A stretch of 64,000 nt of DNA, taken from positions 7,626,213 to 7,690,212 of the forward strand of contig NC_092574.1 of the NCBI RefSeq assembly GCF_037975245.1. The letters are read 5' to 3'. This DNA is from Apostichopus japonicus. Taxonomy: Eukaryota; Echinodermata; Holothuroidea; Aspidochirotida; Stichopodidae. A program made the position numbers and the translations under genes. A model generated the notes under the pieces. That model was given only the letters and a program-made list of their open reading frames with translations. It was not told the origin of the DNA and did not search any database. Positions 1 through 40,300 of the stretch are shown one piece after another (within the stretch, counting starts at the first letter, position 1; every line of letters starts with the position of its first letter).

Positions 1-13917
<13,917 letters not shown>

Positions 13918-14078
13918 TTTAGAGCAATAAATGTCAGCTCAAGGGTGCCTGCTCTTCATACCATCATCTATATATAGTTTGTTACTGTCTCTTTGATTCT
14001 GTAGAGTTAATAGAGAACAATGTTTAGTAACTGCAGTGGTCGTATTATTACTATGCAAGAATAGATAAAAAGAACAAA

Positions 14079-14310
14079 GTGGCTATTTTTACGACTAGGA
14101 GTAACAATAATTTCCGGTTACGCATGCGCAGTTGCTTTAACGTGGCTATTTTTACGACCAGGAGTAACAATAATTTCCGGTTAGGGTTAGGGTTTAGGGT
14201 TACCCCTACTGAATGCGCAGTTGCTTTATTTACTTAACTGTGCATGTGTAACCAGAAATTCGCCGATGTCGTAAGAATAGTTTATACTCCTGGTCGTAAG
14301 AATAGCCACG
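14079..14310. repeat. Foldback-like repeat with internal telomere-type hexamers
   Basis: The motif GTGGCTATTTTTACGACCAG (14142 on) occurs twice in direct order (14079 and 14142) and once inverted at the right end (CTGGTCGTAAGAATAGCCAC, to 14309). Between the arms, 14179-14202 reads GGTTAGGGTTAGGGTTTAGG and on, four TTAGGG-like units. The neighbouring copy without them goes straight from GGTTA to CGCATGCGCAG. It lies ~160 bp upstream of the gene A start codon. Confidence 0.65.
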
Positions 14311-14707
14311 GCCTAAAAAGAATTCCCTACAATTTGCTGATCATGCAGATGGAGTTAGGAATATTGATGATCATATAATGTGTTCTTCTGCAAATGTGAT
14401 ATATCTATAACAAGATAGATCTAGGCCTAGGCTACAATGGATTTGGGGATAAACTAGACATTTTTTTACTTTGGGTAGAATCCCCTAGATTAGGGGTAAA
14501 ATTTGATCATTCTAAACATCAAACTAAATATTTTATGCTGGCCTAAAATGAATTGGGATTAAGTTACATTTGCTGTTAGGCCTAAATAATTTGCAAAATG
14601 TTGATACAATTTTAGATACAACGTTAGCCAGCTCAGGTTTTTAAATTAGATCCCTGTGGTAATGACCTTACTATCAGGTTTGTCCTTGCAAAAATATTGG
14701 TCCTATA

Positions 14708-15307
14708 TTCAACTTAGTACTGTAGTAGTAGTAGTAAGTTGAGTCTCGTCTATCCGACATGCTCAGTGATTAACCTCCGCCACGTATCACGATCTTGCGC
14801 AAGGTTTATTGCTTCTTCGAAATTGTTAATATTAATGTCCTTGAATTGCGATATTATTTTTCCAAGTAATGTAGTCATGCACGGGCCTTCCAACTGGTTT
14901 AGCAGTATGTCTCAGTGCTTCTCTTAAAGCAACCTTTGCTGGAGCGTCCTCTTGAAGTCTTGCTACATGACCAAAAAATCTCAATCTTCTATGTGCGACT
15001 ATCGATGACCAAGGTGTTTGGTTGGTTTCGTTGTAGAGCTCATCATTTGATAACCAATTATTATTGGTCCATCTAATGTTGAGAATATTTCGAAGTAGTC
15101 TCCTTTGAACAGTGTCAATTTTGCGATCAAGATCCTTCATTGTGCCCCACAGTTTGCAATTGTACAAAAAAATACTCTTTAATAAAGTCTCAAAGATCCT
15201 AAGCTTAATTTTCCGGCTTATGTTTTTGCTTTTAAAAATGCTTGACAGTGTGTTGAAAGCACCGTTGGTTATACCAATTCTTCTGTTAATGTCTTCTTCT
15301 TCTTGTC
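14708..15307 (-). mobile_element. 5'-truncated LINE (non-LTR retrotransposon) fragment
   Basis: Flanked by a perfect 16-bp target duplication AAATATTGGTCCTATA at 14692-14707 and 15308-15323. On the minus strand it encodes the last part of a LINE reverse-transcriptase protein: the DINRRIGITNGAFNTL and LRIFETLLKSIFLYNCKLW stretches, then QRRLLRNIL, then RRLRFFGHVARLQED, typical of the post-RT region of RTE/CR1-like elements. The frame shifts near 14835 before NLAQDRDTWRRLI and the stop. The 3' end carries a CTA trinucleotide run (14722-14736). This is a dead copy. Confidence 0.85.
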
Positions 15308-16275
15308 AAATATTGGTCCTATAGTATTATACTAATAATATAACTAAGATTAGCTTAGTCTACACCTGACTTACAGTTACATTTTCACACAGTAACAATT
15401 GACACTACCTACTGAAGTGAATGCTATATCAATGCCAATTGGCTTTACTTAGCCAAATAACATTAACAACCCTCACGGAAAGTTTTTCTAGCCTTGATTG
15501 CGTTTACAATGGGAGTGCAAATTACGTGATGTGAGAATTGGAACTTACAGAAAAGCTTGGCTGTTAACTTTTATAACTCTTAGATGTACAATAACCATCC
15601 CTTTTCCCCAAAGAGCAAATACTACCTGTAGGCAGTGTAGTGTACTCAATTCACCAGCGCAGCGCACCACTGTGAAAATAAGGTCGGACTTCACAATGTA
15701 AACTACTGTACTATCATCAGTTTCCCCTCCACAGAATTACTGTCTTGCCACAACTGTGTGTATGTTCAGCACCAATTGTGCGAAATAAGATCCCTAAAGT
15801 TTCTGCATGCGAACTGCATAAAGGTCTGTAATGGTAAGATCTCTACTTCCTTTCACATGTTAAAAAGTCACCAACTTAGCATCGATCACCATTCTAACAA
15901 TAATACACATAAATATGTGTAAAAAAGTCGTATTCTCACCTTTAGTTAAGGATAATGCGGTAGATTTCTAATATAAAATATCAGCCAGACCCCATCGTAC
16001 AATGGAAGAGGCACACGCGTATCGTTGCTAGGGAACCAATTGATAAGTTTTGAGTTACGTGCACTCCCAGTTCAATTTCTATGCGTGCACTTCATGCTAG
16101 CATATCCAGGCATTGTTAGAGCAAGTTATTAGGAGTAGGCAAGTTTACCCAATTTTTCACTAATGTGAACACTGGTAAAGTTGAGAACCATCCTTTATAA
16201 TTGGACATTGAAGAGTGATCACATAAAAATTATATATATCTCAGTAAGAGAGAAACCTTTGAGGGTAATGCCGTT

Positions 16276-16744
16276 CAGGGGCGTAGGAACCGCGAGGGGG
16301 GGGGGCACTGAGGGCACGTGCCCCCACTTTTTTCCAAAATAGCAAATGTGTCCTACTGGCAAATGAAGAACTGTCTTTTGGATATCTTAAGCCTTTGTTA
16401 ATTTAATATTTTATTTTAATTATTTATTTTTAGTCTGTACATGCTATTTTTAAAATGGCATCCCATATCTTTTCGTAGCACGGTTAACAATAAACAATCT
16501 CAATAAATAGTATTGATAGCATACTAACACATCAGATATGGCTGGTGTGTATCGGTTTATAGCATATCGAGTGGTAGTTGTGCCATGGAATGAGAAATCG
16601 CCCCTCTGATGTTGTGCCCTCCCCCCCCGGGTATACGTATACAAATACGTATACCCTCCCCCCCCCCGAGGGGCGGAATGATACTTCCGCCCCTCCACAT
16701 TTTTCACTGGGGGGGCTGGCGCCCCCCCGGTTCCTAAGCCCTTG
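16276..16744. mobile_element. hAT-like MITE, GGCGTAGGAACC family
   Basis: The left end CAGGGGCGTAGGAACCG and right end CGGTTCCTAAGCCCTTG are inverted copies with three mismatches. The right ~65 bp (GAATGATACTTCCGCCCC and on) is nearly the same as the right end of the element at 60798-61150. No transposase frame and no clear target duplication. Confidence 0.65.
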
Positions 16745-18057
16745 TACTTAACCAAATAAATTGAAGTCGGAAAGGAATCCATTCATAACTTCAATTGTCC
16801 CAAATATCACAGTAATGGAATTGTAACATAAAGATATATCATAGCGTTGAAGAGATTTGAAGAAGATAAAAATACATAAGTAAGGATTTATCTTTAGAAG
16901 TTTTAATTAAAACAGAATTTACGAAAGATAGTTCAAAACAAAAGGCTTCCTAACACAATTTAAAGAGGAAAATAATAAAATTATTTTCAAAGAGGGAATA
17001 TTATTCTGGTTCTTCAAGCGTGTACGACTGGATTTGCAGCTTCCTGTGACGTAACTATATATACCAGTGCGATACAAATACGTATACACACCGAATCGAA
17101 TAGATGTACAGTTAAAGGGGCTACACAATGGATCCAGACAAGCAATTAATGTCAGACGCCCTCTATTTTTCTCCAACTTCTGATTCCGTCTGATTAAGTT
17201 TTGTACCATTGTGTGAGTGGGGGGGGGGGGGGGAGCGAAAGGTACTGTTTCACCTCAATCATAGTAGAATGACTGTGGAATGCTGTAGAGACCTTGATGT
17301 TTTTGTTATTGGAGAACGCCAAGGGAGAACTTTGTTATATGTACTGCTTGGAATGACCTGTTATAATATGTAGTGTCGGACATGTGGGTAATTTTTACAC
17401 ACATTGAAGGTTCACCTCTGCACTGTGGGTAACACAAATTCATAAATTTTCAGATCGGTCAAGTGCAAATGATGTGATGCTGATTTATATGTTATTTTCA
17501 CTGATGTAATGCATATTGTGCGCTGCAACATTTATTTCTTATTTACTTTGAGATTGTTCATTGTGAACAGTGCTACAAAAAGATATGGGATGCCATCTTA
17601 AAAATAGCATGCACAGACTAAAAATTTTTAATCTTTTAGTCTGGCTATTGATAAAGGGCATACTCAGTATCCAAATGGTCTTTGTATATCCCACCCAAGA
17701 CGCTTTCAGTGATCATGATATAGGCCTATATGAACTAAAGCCATTTTACCTGGTACTAGTTTTCATCAATTCACAGCTTCAAAAACATTCCAAAGGTATC
17801 ACATTCCAAAGATAAATTAACAAGACTATAATCGGCAAGTAAAGAGTTCCCTTTTTATTTTGGAATCAAATCACAGACCAACTACTGAGATTGACTTCCT
17901 GAAAGAATTGAGTAATTTGCCCTTCCAAATAGGTTACATTCAATCGACTACAACTAAGAGTAAGGGGGCGGGGGGTTCAAAATGGTGGAATAATTTTTCT
18001 CTTTAGGATGCGTTTAAATTGACTGCTACTGGATAATCCCTTTGAACACTCCTGAAT

Positions 18058-18292
18058 GTACTTGTGGTGGCTAATCCAAGGTAGTTAATATTTGCTTGGT
18101 CCAGTAGTAATTTTGTAGATTCCCTCCCACCCCCTCGCCCCCCCCCCAATCCAATCACAGGAGTGCCCCTGTATTTGTGGTGGCTAATCCAAGGTAGTTA
18201 ATAATTGAATGCTCGGGTGGTAATTGTGTACATTCCCTTCCTAACCTCTCCCACACCCCCCATCCCCATCACAGGAAATGCCCCTGATTCTT
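18058..18292. repeat. Two-copy tandem duplication (~117 bp)
   Basis: Two neighbouring copies start TTGTGGTGGCTAATCCAAGG and end in a C-rich tract followed by ATCACAGGA and TGCCCCTG. Intergenic; no coding. Confidence 0.75.
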
Positions 18293-18477
18293 TGACTTAT
18301 AGTGTGATATAAAAAGCAAGACCAAAACAGAGCATCTTTCCCCCTCCATATATTTCCATACACACATATGACTGGTCATATCATTTCGGTTCATACTGGT
18401 TTCTTCCAGCTTGATTCTATTTGAAGCACACCATACACATAAGACCCAAATCACAACTTCAAACACACACATACAAA

Positions 18478-18669
18478 TATATGTGTGTATATATATAATG
18501 TATATACCTATGTACGTTTATATATACATATTTATAATATATATATATATGTACGTACATGTACATATGTATACATCTATATATACATCTATATATATAC
18601 ATATATATCTATATATATATACATAAACATCTATATATATATATATATCTATATATATATACATAAACA

Positions 18670-18720
<51 letters not shown>
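18478..18720. repeat. (TA)n-rich microsatellite
   Basis: TA/TACA-rich run with CTATATATATACATAAACAT repeated twice before a pure TA tract. Intergenic. Confidence 0.9.
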
Positions 18721-18722
<2 letters not shown>

Positions 18723-19668
18723 GTGATACTTGTTGTATTGTAATAACCCACAATTGAATATGCATATAGATGTTGTGACCACTTAAGTCATGATGGAGAC
18801 CAACAACTTTAAACATTTTTAAGTACAAAAAAAAATAATATATATATTAATATATATATAAGAGTTTTATTTCAGATGTTTCTCTTATTATAGCAGGTGA
18901 AAGGTTTAGACTAAAAGCAGGATGGGGAGTCATTTCTAAAGACAATGTCTAGTTTGGATCAGGGGGGATGTCCGTCTCCCAAGGTCACACAAAAACTCAA
19001 AAGCAGTTAGTAACACAACCTTGCATTTTAATGAAAGTATAGACCTAACACCTAGCCTAAGTATTCAACAGGATGAACCATTAGACATCTAAAATAAGAA
19101 AATAAATACAAATTTCTGGGCAAGGCAAGGACGCCTTCAATGACCACACCCTCTCCTTTATAGAAATAAAGAAGAAGTTCTTCAATCGGCCATTGACATT
19201 GAGTGTGCATCCCAAACAGAATTTTCAACTGTCCAACTATCACCGCAATATTTGAAATGAACTTCAAACTGCTGAAGCTGAATCAGCTACGTTCTTGTGT
19301 ATTTGAGCGGGGGGGGGGGGTTCGTGTTTACTTGAATCGACTCGGAGAGCTAGATTTACTACCAACAGTTTCTCGTTCGAAAATTGACATTTCTTCTGTA
19401 CATGCACAGCGTGGAAACATTTTTCTTCCTAGCGAATTGACTAAAAGGGCGAAGATAAAGTTCACAGACGTTAACAAATATCATGTCAGCAATAAGAAAG
19501 GGAAAAAATGCTGAAACTCGTAGAAAAGAGGGAAACACTAGAATCATCTCTGGAAAAAAAAGACAATAAAAACACCTATCATTTGGAAAAGTTGTGGGTT
19601 AACATTTCTGGCTTTTCGACCAAAATTTATTCGGTAAAAAATGGTCAGGTCATTGCACAGTTGGATGT

Positions 19669-19757
19669 ATGTATATATATATATATATCTATATATATCT
19701 CTATATATATATATCTCTATATATATATATATATATCTATATATATATATATATATG

Positions 19758-19792
<35 letters not shown>
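19669..19792. repeat. (TA)n/(TATC)n microsatellite
   Basis: TA runs interrupted by CTATATATCT units and ATGTAAT. Intergenic. The Tyr/Ile-rich frames across it are not genes. Confidence 0.9.
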
Positions 19793-20030
19793 TATATCCA
19801 ACAAATGTAATGTGCAAAAAATGTCTTTTTTTTTTCGTTTACGATTTTTATCATTTACTTTGCCTCGAGTTAGAGAAGATGCAGGATATATGGACTGAAG
19901 AACTACCTTTCATTAACCACTCTTTGTTCCATATAATAATATACGACATTCATTAATCAATATATACCGTTCAAAGACTGGAACAAATTTTTAATAACAG
20001 ATTTGTTCTGCAGAACAGCCTCAAGCAGAC

Positions 20031-20096
20031 AAATCAACCAAAAAATAGTCTAATATATGCAAATCAACCAAACAATAGTCTAATATATGCAAATCA
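20031..20096. repeat. 30-bp tandem repeat, about two copies
   Basis: CAAATCAACCAAAAAATAGT followed by CTAATATATG is repeated twice, with a partial third copy. Confidence 0.8.
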
Positions 20097-21008
20097 AGAA
20101 TGTGAAAACAATTGCATTGGATAATTCTGCAAATCGATTGCTTGATGCGTGTCATAATGATTTGAGAGAGAGAGAGTCGAAATTGTTTATCAACTGCAAA
20201 ATGCCCTTAGGTAAAAGCCAGAGGACCTGATGTTTTAATCCTAGCACACTGTTCCTGCTAGGATCAAAACGTGAGGCCTTGTTGACCTATTCATGCTAGG
20301 TAATTGAACAAGAATTTCTGCAGCAGAAGCTGAACTCAAATATTAATTGATCTTAACATTATCCTCTTGAGGTAATATGTTTCAAGCTCAGACTGTAACA
20401 ACAGGAACTGCTATGTGGACTTTTTCTTTTTTTTGGTAACAGGAGAAACAGATCCATCAAGGTATAAATATGTGATTTACTAGTGGCAACCGGCATCACA
20501 GGTTTGTGTTTCAAACCATGCAACATCACTGATTTATAAAAGTTGATAGTTACAATATTACAAACAGGCCTTTTTCTTCCAGTTGTTCTGATGTCCACTG
20601 TTCACACAGTTCATTATTTTGGAGAACTTTTTCTTGAACACACATACAAGTTCCTCAATCTCCCTTTTGAGTTCTATAATTTTTAATATTAATTACGCAT
20701 ATTAATATTAATTACAGTTAAATTAATTACACAAGTACACGACTGCAGGTTTTCTTCCGACAAGATTGTCTCGCAAATGTTTCTCTGTTTCATAGCTGAG
20801 TGTAAGCAGGCAGTGTTTATGTTATTTATCTTAGTTTTCTTCTTCATCTTCTTCTTCTTCTCATTTCTTTTTTGGCAATTGTGATCTTTCTCACCAATGT
20901 TACATAGATATTTCTGGTACTTCTTAGATCATATCTATGTGCTGACCACAAAATAAAAATATATTTTGGCTATTTCAGGACGAAAAGGAAGCAAACTGTT
21001 TGTTGATT

Positions 21009-35254
<14,246 letters not shown>

Positions 35255-37381
35255 GTGCGCTCAACCACACAGTGGTTTTAGCTTTCTATGATTCGAAAAG
35301 AATAACGCAGGCTCTGCTACATTCATTGCTAGTGTACTTGCACCGTACCTTTCTCCGATCGACAGAACCGTCAAAACAAATTTGGCAATAGCGTCAACGG
35401 AAGCTTAGAACGAACAGTCAAAGTAAAAACAACACTGATAATGCTGAAACATGCGGTGGAAATAGGATATTGCACAAACTAATTGTGATAGTTATAACCT
35501 GACTATCGGCAATAAGGAGAATATATGTAAAATATCTAACATCTCTAACGAAAGGTCCCCATTTTACCATGAAACTTCAAAGTTGCGAAAAGCAATTCTT
35601 TTCTTGTAGCCCGGCGTTTTCCACAATATTGTTTACCTGTTCTCGGTTTTGATCGTTACAAACATTATCTGGTTTTTGCACTAAGTTCAAACAAACAATT
35701 CTAGGCTTCCGTATTCATCACTCCCACGCAGGTTTTCCAGGCCATGCATGGGATTCTCTTCACTGTTAAATACATTTATTTTATTATTTATTTTAAATAT
35801 TGTTTATTTTATTTAAACTTTATTAAATTGAGGGTGACTCTGAAAGCCTGGCTTATCTTCCCCGAGGCACTCAGTTACAAAGACAAATAAAGAATTGTAG
35901 TAGAATCAAACAAAAGTTTGATTGGTCATTGCATGTGGAGCAGAGGCTGATCATTCAGTGGACAGGGCCACCAAGATCCACCCCACCACGTAATGTTCAG
36001 CTCCCAGCAGTGGCGTCGCCACTCGCCAAGGGGGGGGGGTGGGTCCTGTGGGCACGTTCCTCCCACAAATACCGTGCCCCGGGTCCCCCAAATGCGAGTT
36101 GTAGTGTTAAACAAATACTCAAATAAAAACTTTTTTTACAAAGGACGAAACGTACTTGTTCATCAGTTTAACTTCTTTCCACCGACCATCACAATAACCA
36201 GTTGATTTCTCACTAAACAAGGTCACAGAGGCCCAGGCGTTAACCGCTAGTGCTTAAACTTCACTACTTCCCCTGCATGAATTTAAATTTAATTTTTCAA
36301 CACTCTTCTCACGTTGTAAACTTTCCCCAAACCCTCTTGAGATGGAGGGGCTGATTGGTATGCTTTCGCCCCAACTATTCAAGCAGAAAACATCTTTTTG
36401 TTCTCTCATAGCGCCAAATTGCATCTTATGACCCTTAATTGTTTAAAAACATTATCAAAGCAAAGGGCCCGGGTTAATTTCCATGTATTTGTATAACTTT
36501 TTGATCCGCCTCAATTAAAAACATAAATATCGGACAGATTAAGCCCGAAAATTCTTGAACATAAAGTAATTACGTCAAGTTGGAAAATATAGCAACAGAT
36601 TGCATCTAAGGATCCTTAAGTTATCAAACATTCTCAATGAGGAGGGGGACACACCCTCCTCCAGGACGGCTTCAAAAAATAAACTCTGTGTCCCCTTCAA
36701 AAAGTCCTGTGCCCCCTTTGTCCCTCAAGACTGAAATGGCTGGCGACGCCACTGCACCCCAGGGGCCAGAATTGAATACGGCAAATCATATTTTTTTTTA
36801 AACACTACGACATTTTACGTATTCAGTGGTTGTTACAACAGATATGTGGCCTCCTGTTACTCAATTATAATACTTGTGGTAGAACCAATATCGTGCCATA
36901 GGATTTAAAATGTGTGTGGGTTGGAGAGTCGATAGGTAGGAATTACATGTGTCGTACCGAAGGGCCAGATACGACTGAAGGATTTCTAAGGGGGAGTTGT
37001 GTGGACCGTGATGTCGTTGGAGCCAATTCCTATATAGGGGTCTAGAGGTCGTTCCCCAGAAAAATGGTGCATTTTGATGAAGGTCTTTGATAGGGAAATC
37101 CCTGTAACACTAGAATTATCTCGAGACCGTTTGAAATAAAATACTTCCTTCTTTGCTATTTGAAAATAGTGTCGCTGATGAAAGAATTAATGTCGATTGT
37201 GCCCGCTAACTTCGAGTCATTTTTCCCGCGTAAAAGCAAATTGGGCTTATATGCTGCCCTGCTTATGTGAATGATATTCATATGTATATCTATGTTAAAA
37301 ATCGACGGGCACATAATAACGATAGCATTTTGGTAAAGTAACATAGCCCAGGCAATAGAAAGCTCCACTGATTCTTTCAAC
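35255..37381. promoter_or_regulatory. Divergent spacer UBE3A / RFC3
   Basis: 2.1 kb between two opposite start codons; it must hold both promoters. A third of it is the hAT-like element at 36008-36754. I see no TATA box placed convincingly for either gene. AGGCCTA-type motifs are dense just inside both genes (34.6-35.1 kb and 37.49-37.61 kb). Confidence 0.5.
36008..36754. mobile_element. hAT-like non-autonomous element between UBE3A and RFC3
   Basis: Perfect 14-bp terminal inverted repeats CAGTGGCGTCGCCA at 36008-36021 and their complement at 36741-36754. Flanking octamers GCTCCCAG and CACCCCAG match at six of eight positions, a decayed target duplication. No transposase frame. It occupies a third of the UBE3A/RFC3 divergent spacer. 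Confidence 0.7.
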
Positions 37382-40300
37382 ATGAGTTTCTGGGTAGATA
37401 AGCATCGTCCAAAACTCCTTGGAAAACTAGATTACCACAAGGAACAGGCAGCAAAACTGAAGAAGCTTGTAAGGAAATAAAAGGGATCACCATAGCCTAG
37501 GCTATTTTCTACGGCTACTGTAGCCTGGTCCTAGTCTAGGCGAAACTAGGCAGTAGGGGCCTAGGCTAGGCCTAGGTTATACTACTCGTTAGGCCTATTC
37601 TAGCAGCTTATGCCACTTAACATGAACAGTATAAATGAATGCAGTTCATCTGGGAGGGGGAAATCAAACTATACTTACCTTCCCTCGGAAGCAGTAAGGG
37701 GAAATTACAAGTTTTTATTATTTTAATAAACATAAGCAAATGTTTGATTGGATTCAAAGTTAACTGTACAACAAACTACCTTATAGTTATGTTATGCTTT
37801 GCATTTATAGGTATCAACAGGTGATTTCCCCCACCTGTTGGTGTATGGCCCATCGGGTGCTGGGAAGAAGACCCGCATTATGTGCATTCTGAAGGAGCTC
37901 TACGGGCCAGGTGTGGAACGATTGAGAATAGAACATCAAACCTTCACAGTAAGTTGTATTTATGAAGTCCCTCAGACTTAATACAATGTCCAGTTAACTC
38001 ACAGTAGACTACCTAAGAACAAACTGGAAACAGAATTCCATTTTTTGTACAAATCTGGACATTGATTTCTACAGCACTGTATGAGCTGTTTCACAAAAGC
38101 AGGTCATCTCGCATTGTTGATCTTATCTGCTATCTACCTAGTCATGAGGTAACTAGTTAGATTTTTGTTTTCTGTGCTCATCGCCCAGCACCAAATCTTG
38201 CCAAAGTCACTGTTCATATGTTCACAAGTAAAACAAAAATTTGTTTGCTTTTGTCCGTCTGATTTTTTACTATATCAGTAAAAGAAGAAAGGTATCATGT
38301 TATGTATTGAATTTTCATTTCATAGTCAGTGATTGAACTGTTTCAGGGCACTGCCTTAAACAGGTTATTTCATTTGACTCACTGGGTGAAATTTCTGATC
38401 CAACAGTGCCATAATGTCCCAGTTCATTAGTTTGGTCTAGTCAAGATTTCAAGAAACTGATTTGGAAATATTGTCTTTGATGTTATATTTTTTCCATCAT
38501 CACTGAACTTTTCTGGTGAAAATGAAGCAGCTTTGCGATGCTCTAATATATACTGAAATTTCTTTATTTCCATCACTCTAAATATTGCTAACATTGTTTC
38601 CATTTTGCCTTCACACAGACACCCTCTAAAAGAAAAGTGGAAATATCCACGGTGGCGAGTAACTTCCATATTGAGGTCAACCCGAGGTAAGGAACAAGTT
38701 TAGTGGAAAAGTTTGGAAATTACACAAATTTGAATGCTTAGTGCACAGACGGGTATATATATTTATCGAAGGGGGTTGGGGGAAGTTTTAATGGGAGGAT
38801 TTATGAGGGGGTGTATGATATATATGTTAACTGGAAACATGCTGTCCTTTGGAAGGAGCTAAATGTAAGTAGTTGTTCATAATGTGTATGGGAGGTGCGA
38901 ATATAATTTAGAAGAGAGTTTTTAGGTAAATTAAGAGATTTGAGGAGTTAATAGTAAAGAAAGAAAATAATCAGGGACATCAAAGCTGTGACTAGCTAAA
39001 CCCGTAATTTATTGTCTAGTCAAGAATTTGTTCTCATTTTAACTTTCAAGTGATGCAGGGATTTATGACAGAATTGTGATCCAGGAACTGATTAAGACGA
39101 CGGCATCGACGCAACAGTTGGAGACGGGAAGCATGAAAGACTTCAAAGGTATGGCGACGTGTGACCCTTGACCTACAGTATGTCAGTTGTGGTTGCAAGG
39201 TGGAAAATATCAACATTTAATAATAATGATAATAATATATAACATTGATATAGCGCCTAATATAAAAGCTTCTAAACGCTTGACAAAGGAACATAGAAAC
39301 AAACATTAAGAAGGAAAAAAAGAAGGGAAAAAAAATTTGTGGGGTGAGGGGGTGGGGTAGGGAGGGGGGGCTGATTAGTAGTGCATATGAACATCAAGTT
39401 AGATTATAGTGTTATTGTTTATTAACCTCAAGTATGAGTATAATTGTAGGGATCAAGCATACATCTTTTATCATAAACTAGAGCTTTCTGTTTGTTTGTT
39501 TATTATTCACCATTTTTCCTTCCATTCTCTTCGGATCGACCTTCAGTCGTCCTCTTGACTGAGGTAGACAGACTCACAAAGGAGGCGCAGCACGGACTCC
39601 GTCGGACCATGGAAAAGTACACATCCACCTGTCGTCTGATCCTCTGCTGTAACTCGACCAGTAAGGTCATCCCTGCCATCCGAAGCCGTTGCCTGGGAGT
39701 GAGAGTCGCCGCCCCCTCGGAGACGGAGGTGAGAGCCTCGATAGTTACCTCAAAGTATCAGGATAGGGAAGACAAACGAAAAGGAAGATATTTTTAGGAA
39801 AAATGATTATCTCAGTTATTTGTCAACTGTAAAACGGTGACATCATTCGCAAAAACTGTTCACATGTAATGTTTCTATCAGTGGGTAAAGTGGGACTTTT
39901 ATTGAATTGTTCGGTGATAAATTAGTTAAAGGTGCTGATTGTTTAGCACAAAAAACCAAAGCAGGTAAACCTTTTTATCAGGTCCATTACCTTTCCATAG
40001 GGAAGCATTAAATATTGTCCACAAAAGGTACAGTTCACTCCTGATGAAGCAGCCAATTACAAATATCTGCCCCGATTCTGCTATGCAAAGTAGGTTAGGC
40101 TAGATACCTCACCTGTGTTAAATGTCATGGACCAACAGTTGCTTAACCATTGATGTTTCTATTGGAAAGTATCAAACAGACTAAATCTACATTTGATACA
40201 TCTGTTGTACAGACCGTGTTTCTATATAGGTAAAGAAATTTACTGGCATCTTTCTCAGTCGTGGACAATATTTGACTAGTGTTGTATTAGTTACTACAAC

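Larger units (their letters stand above)
13918..21008. other. Intergenic DNA between gene A and UBE3A
   Basis: No host gene seen on either strand. It holds the foldback repeat with telomere-type units (14.1-14.3 kb), the LINE relic (14.7-15.3 kb), a hAT-like MITE (16.3-16.7 kb), G-runs near 17.2 kb, a two-copy duplication (18.1-18.3 kb) and TA microsatellites. A 15-bp hairpin with the arms GTTTTAATCCTAGCA / TGCTAGGATCAAAAC lies at about 20234-20273. The part nearest 21 kb should contain the UBE3A 3' UTR; a weak ATTAAA (minus) lies at 20682-20687. Confidence 0.6.

Noticed and set aside
18411-19956. Tyr/Ile-rich frames over TA repeats on both strands
   Set aside because: Microsatellite artefacts with no exon signals around them.
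39230-39295. Possible repeat with TTGATATAGCGCC and an AAACGCTTGACAAAG end
   Set aside because: It resembles a widespread marine-invertebrate repeat motif, but it is too short here to define an element or its ends.
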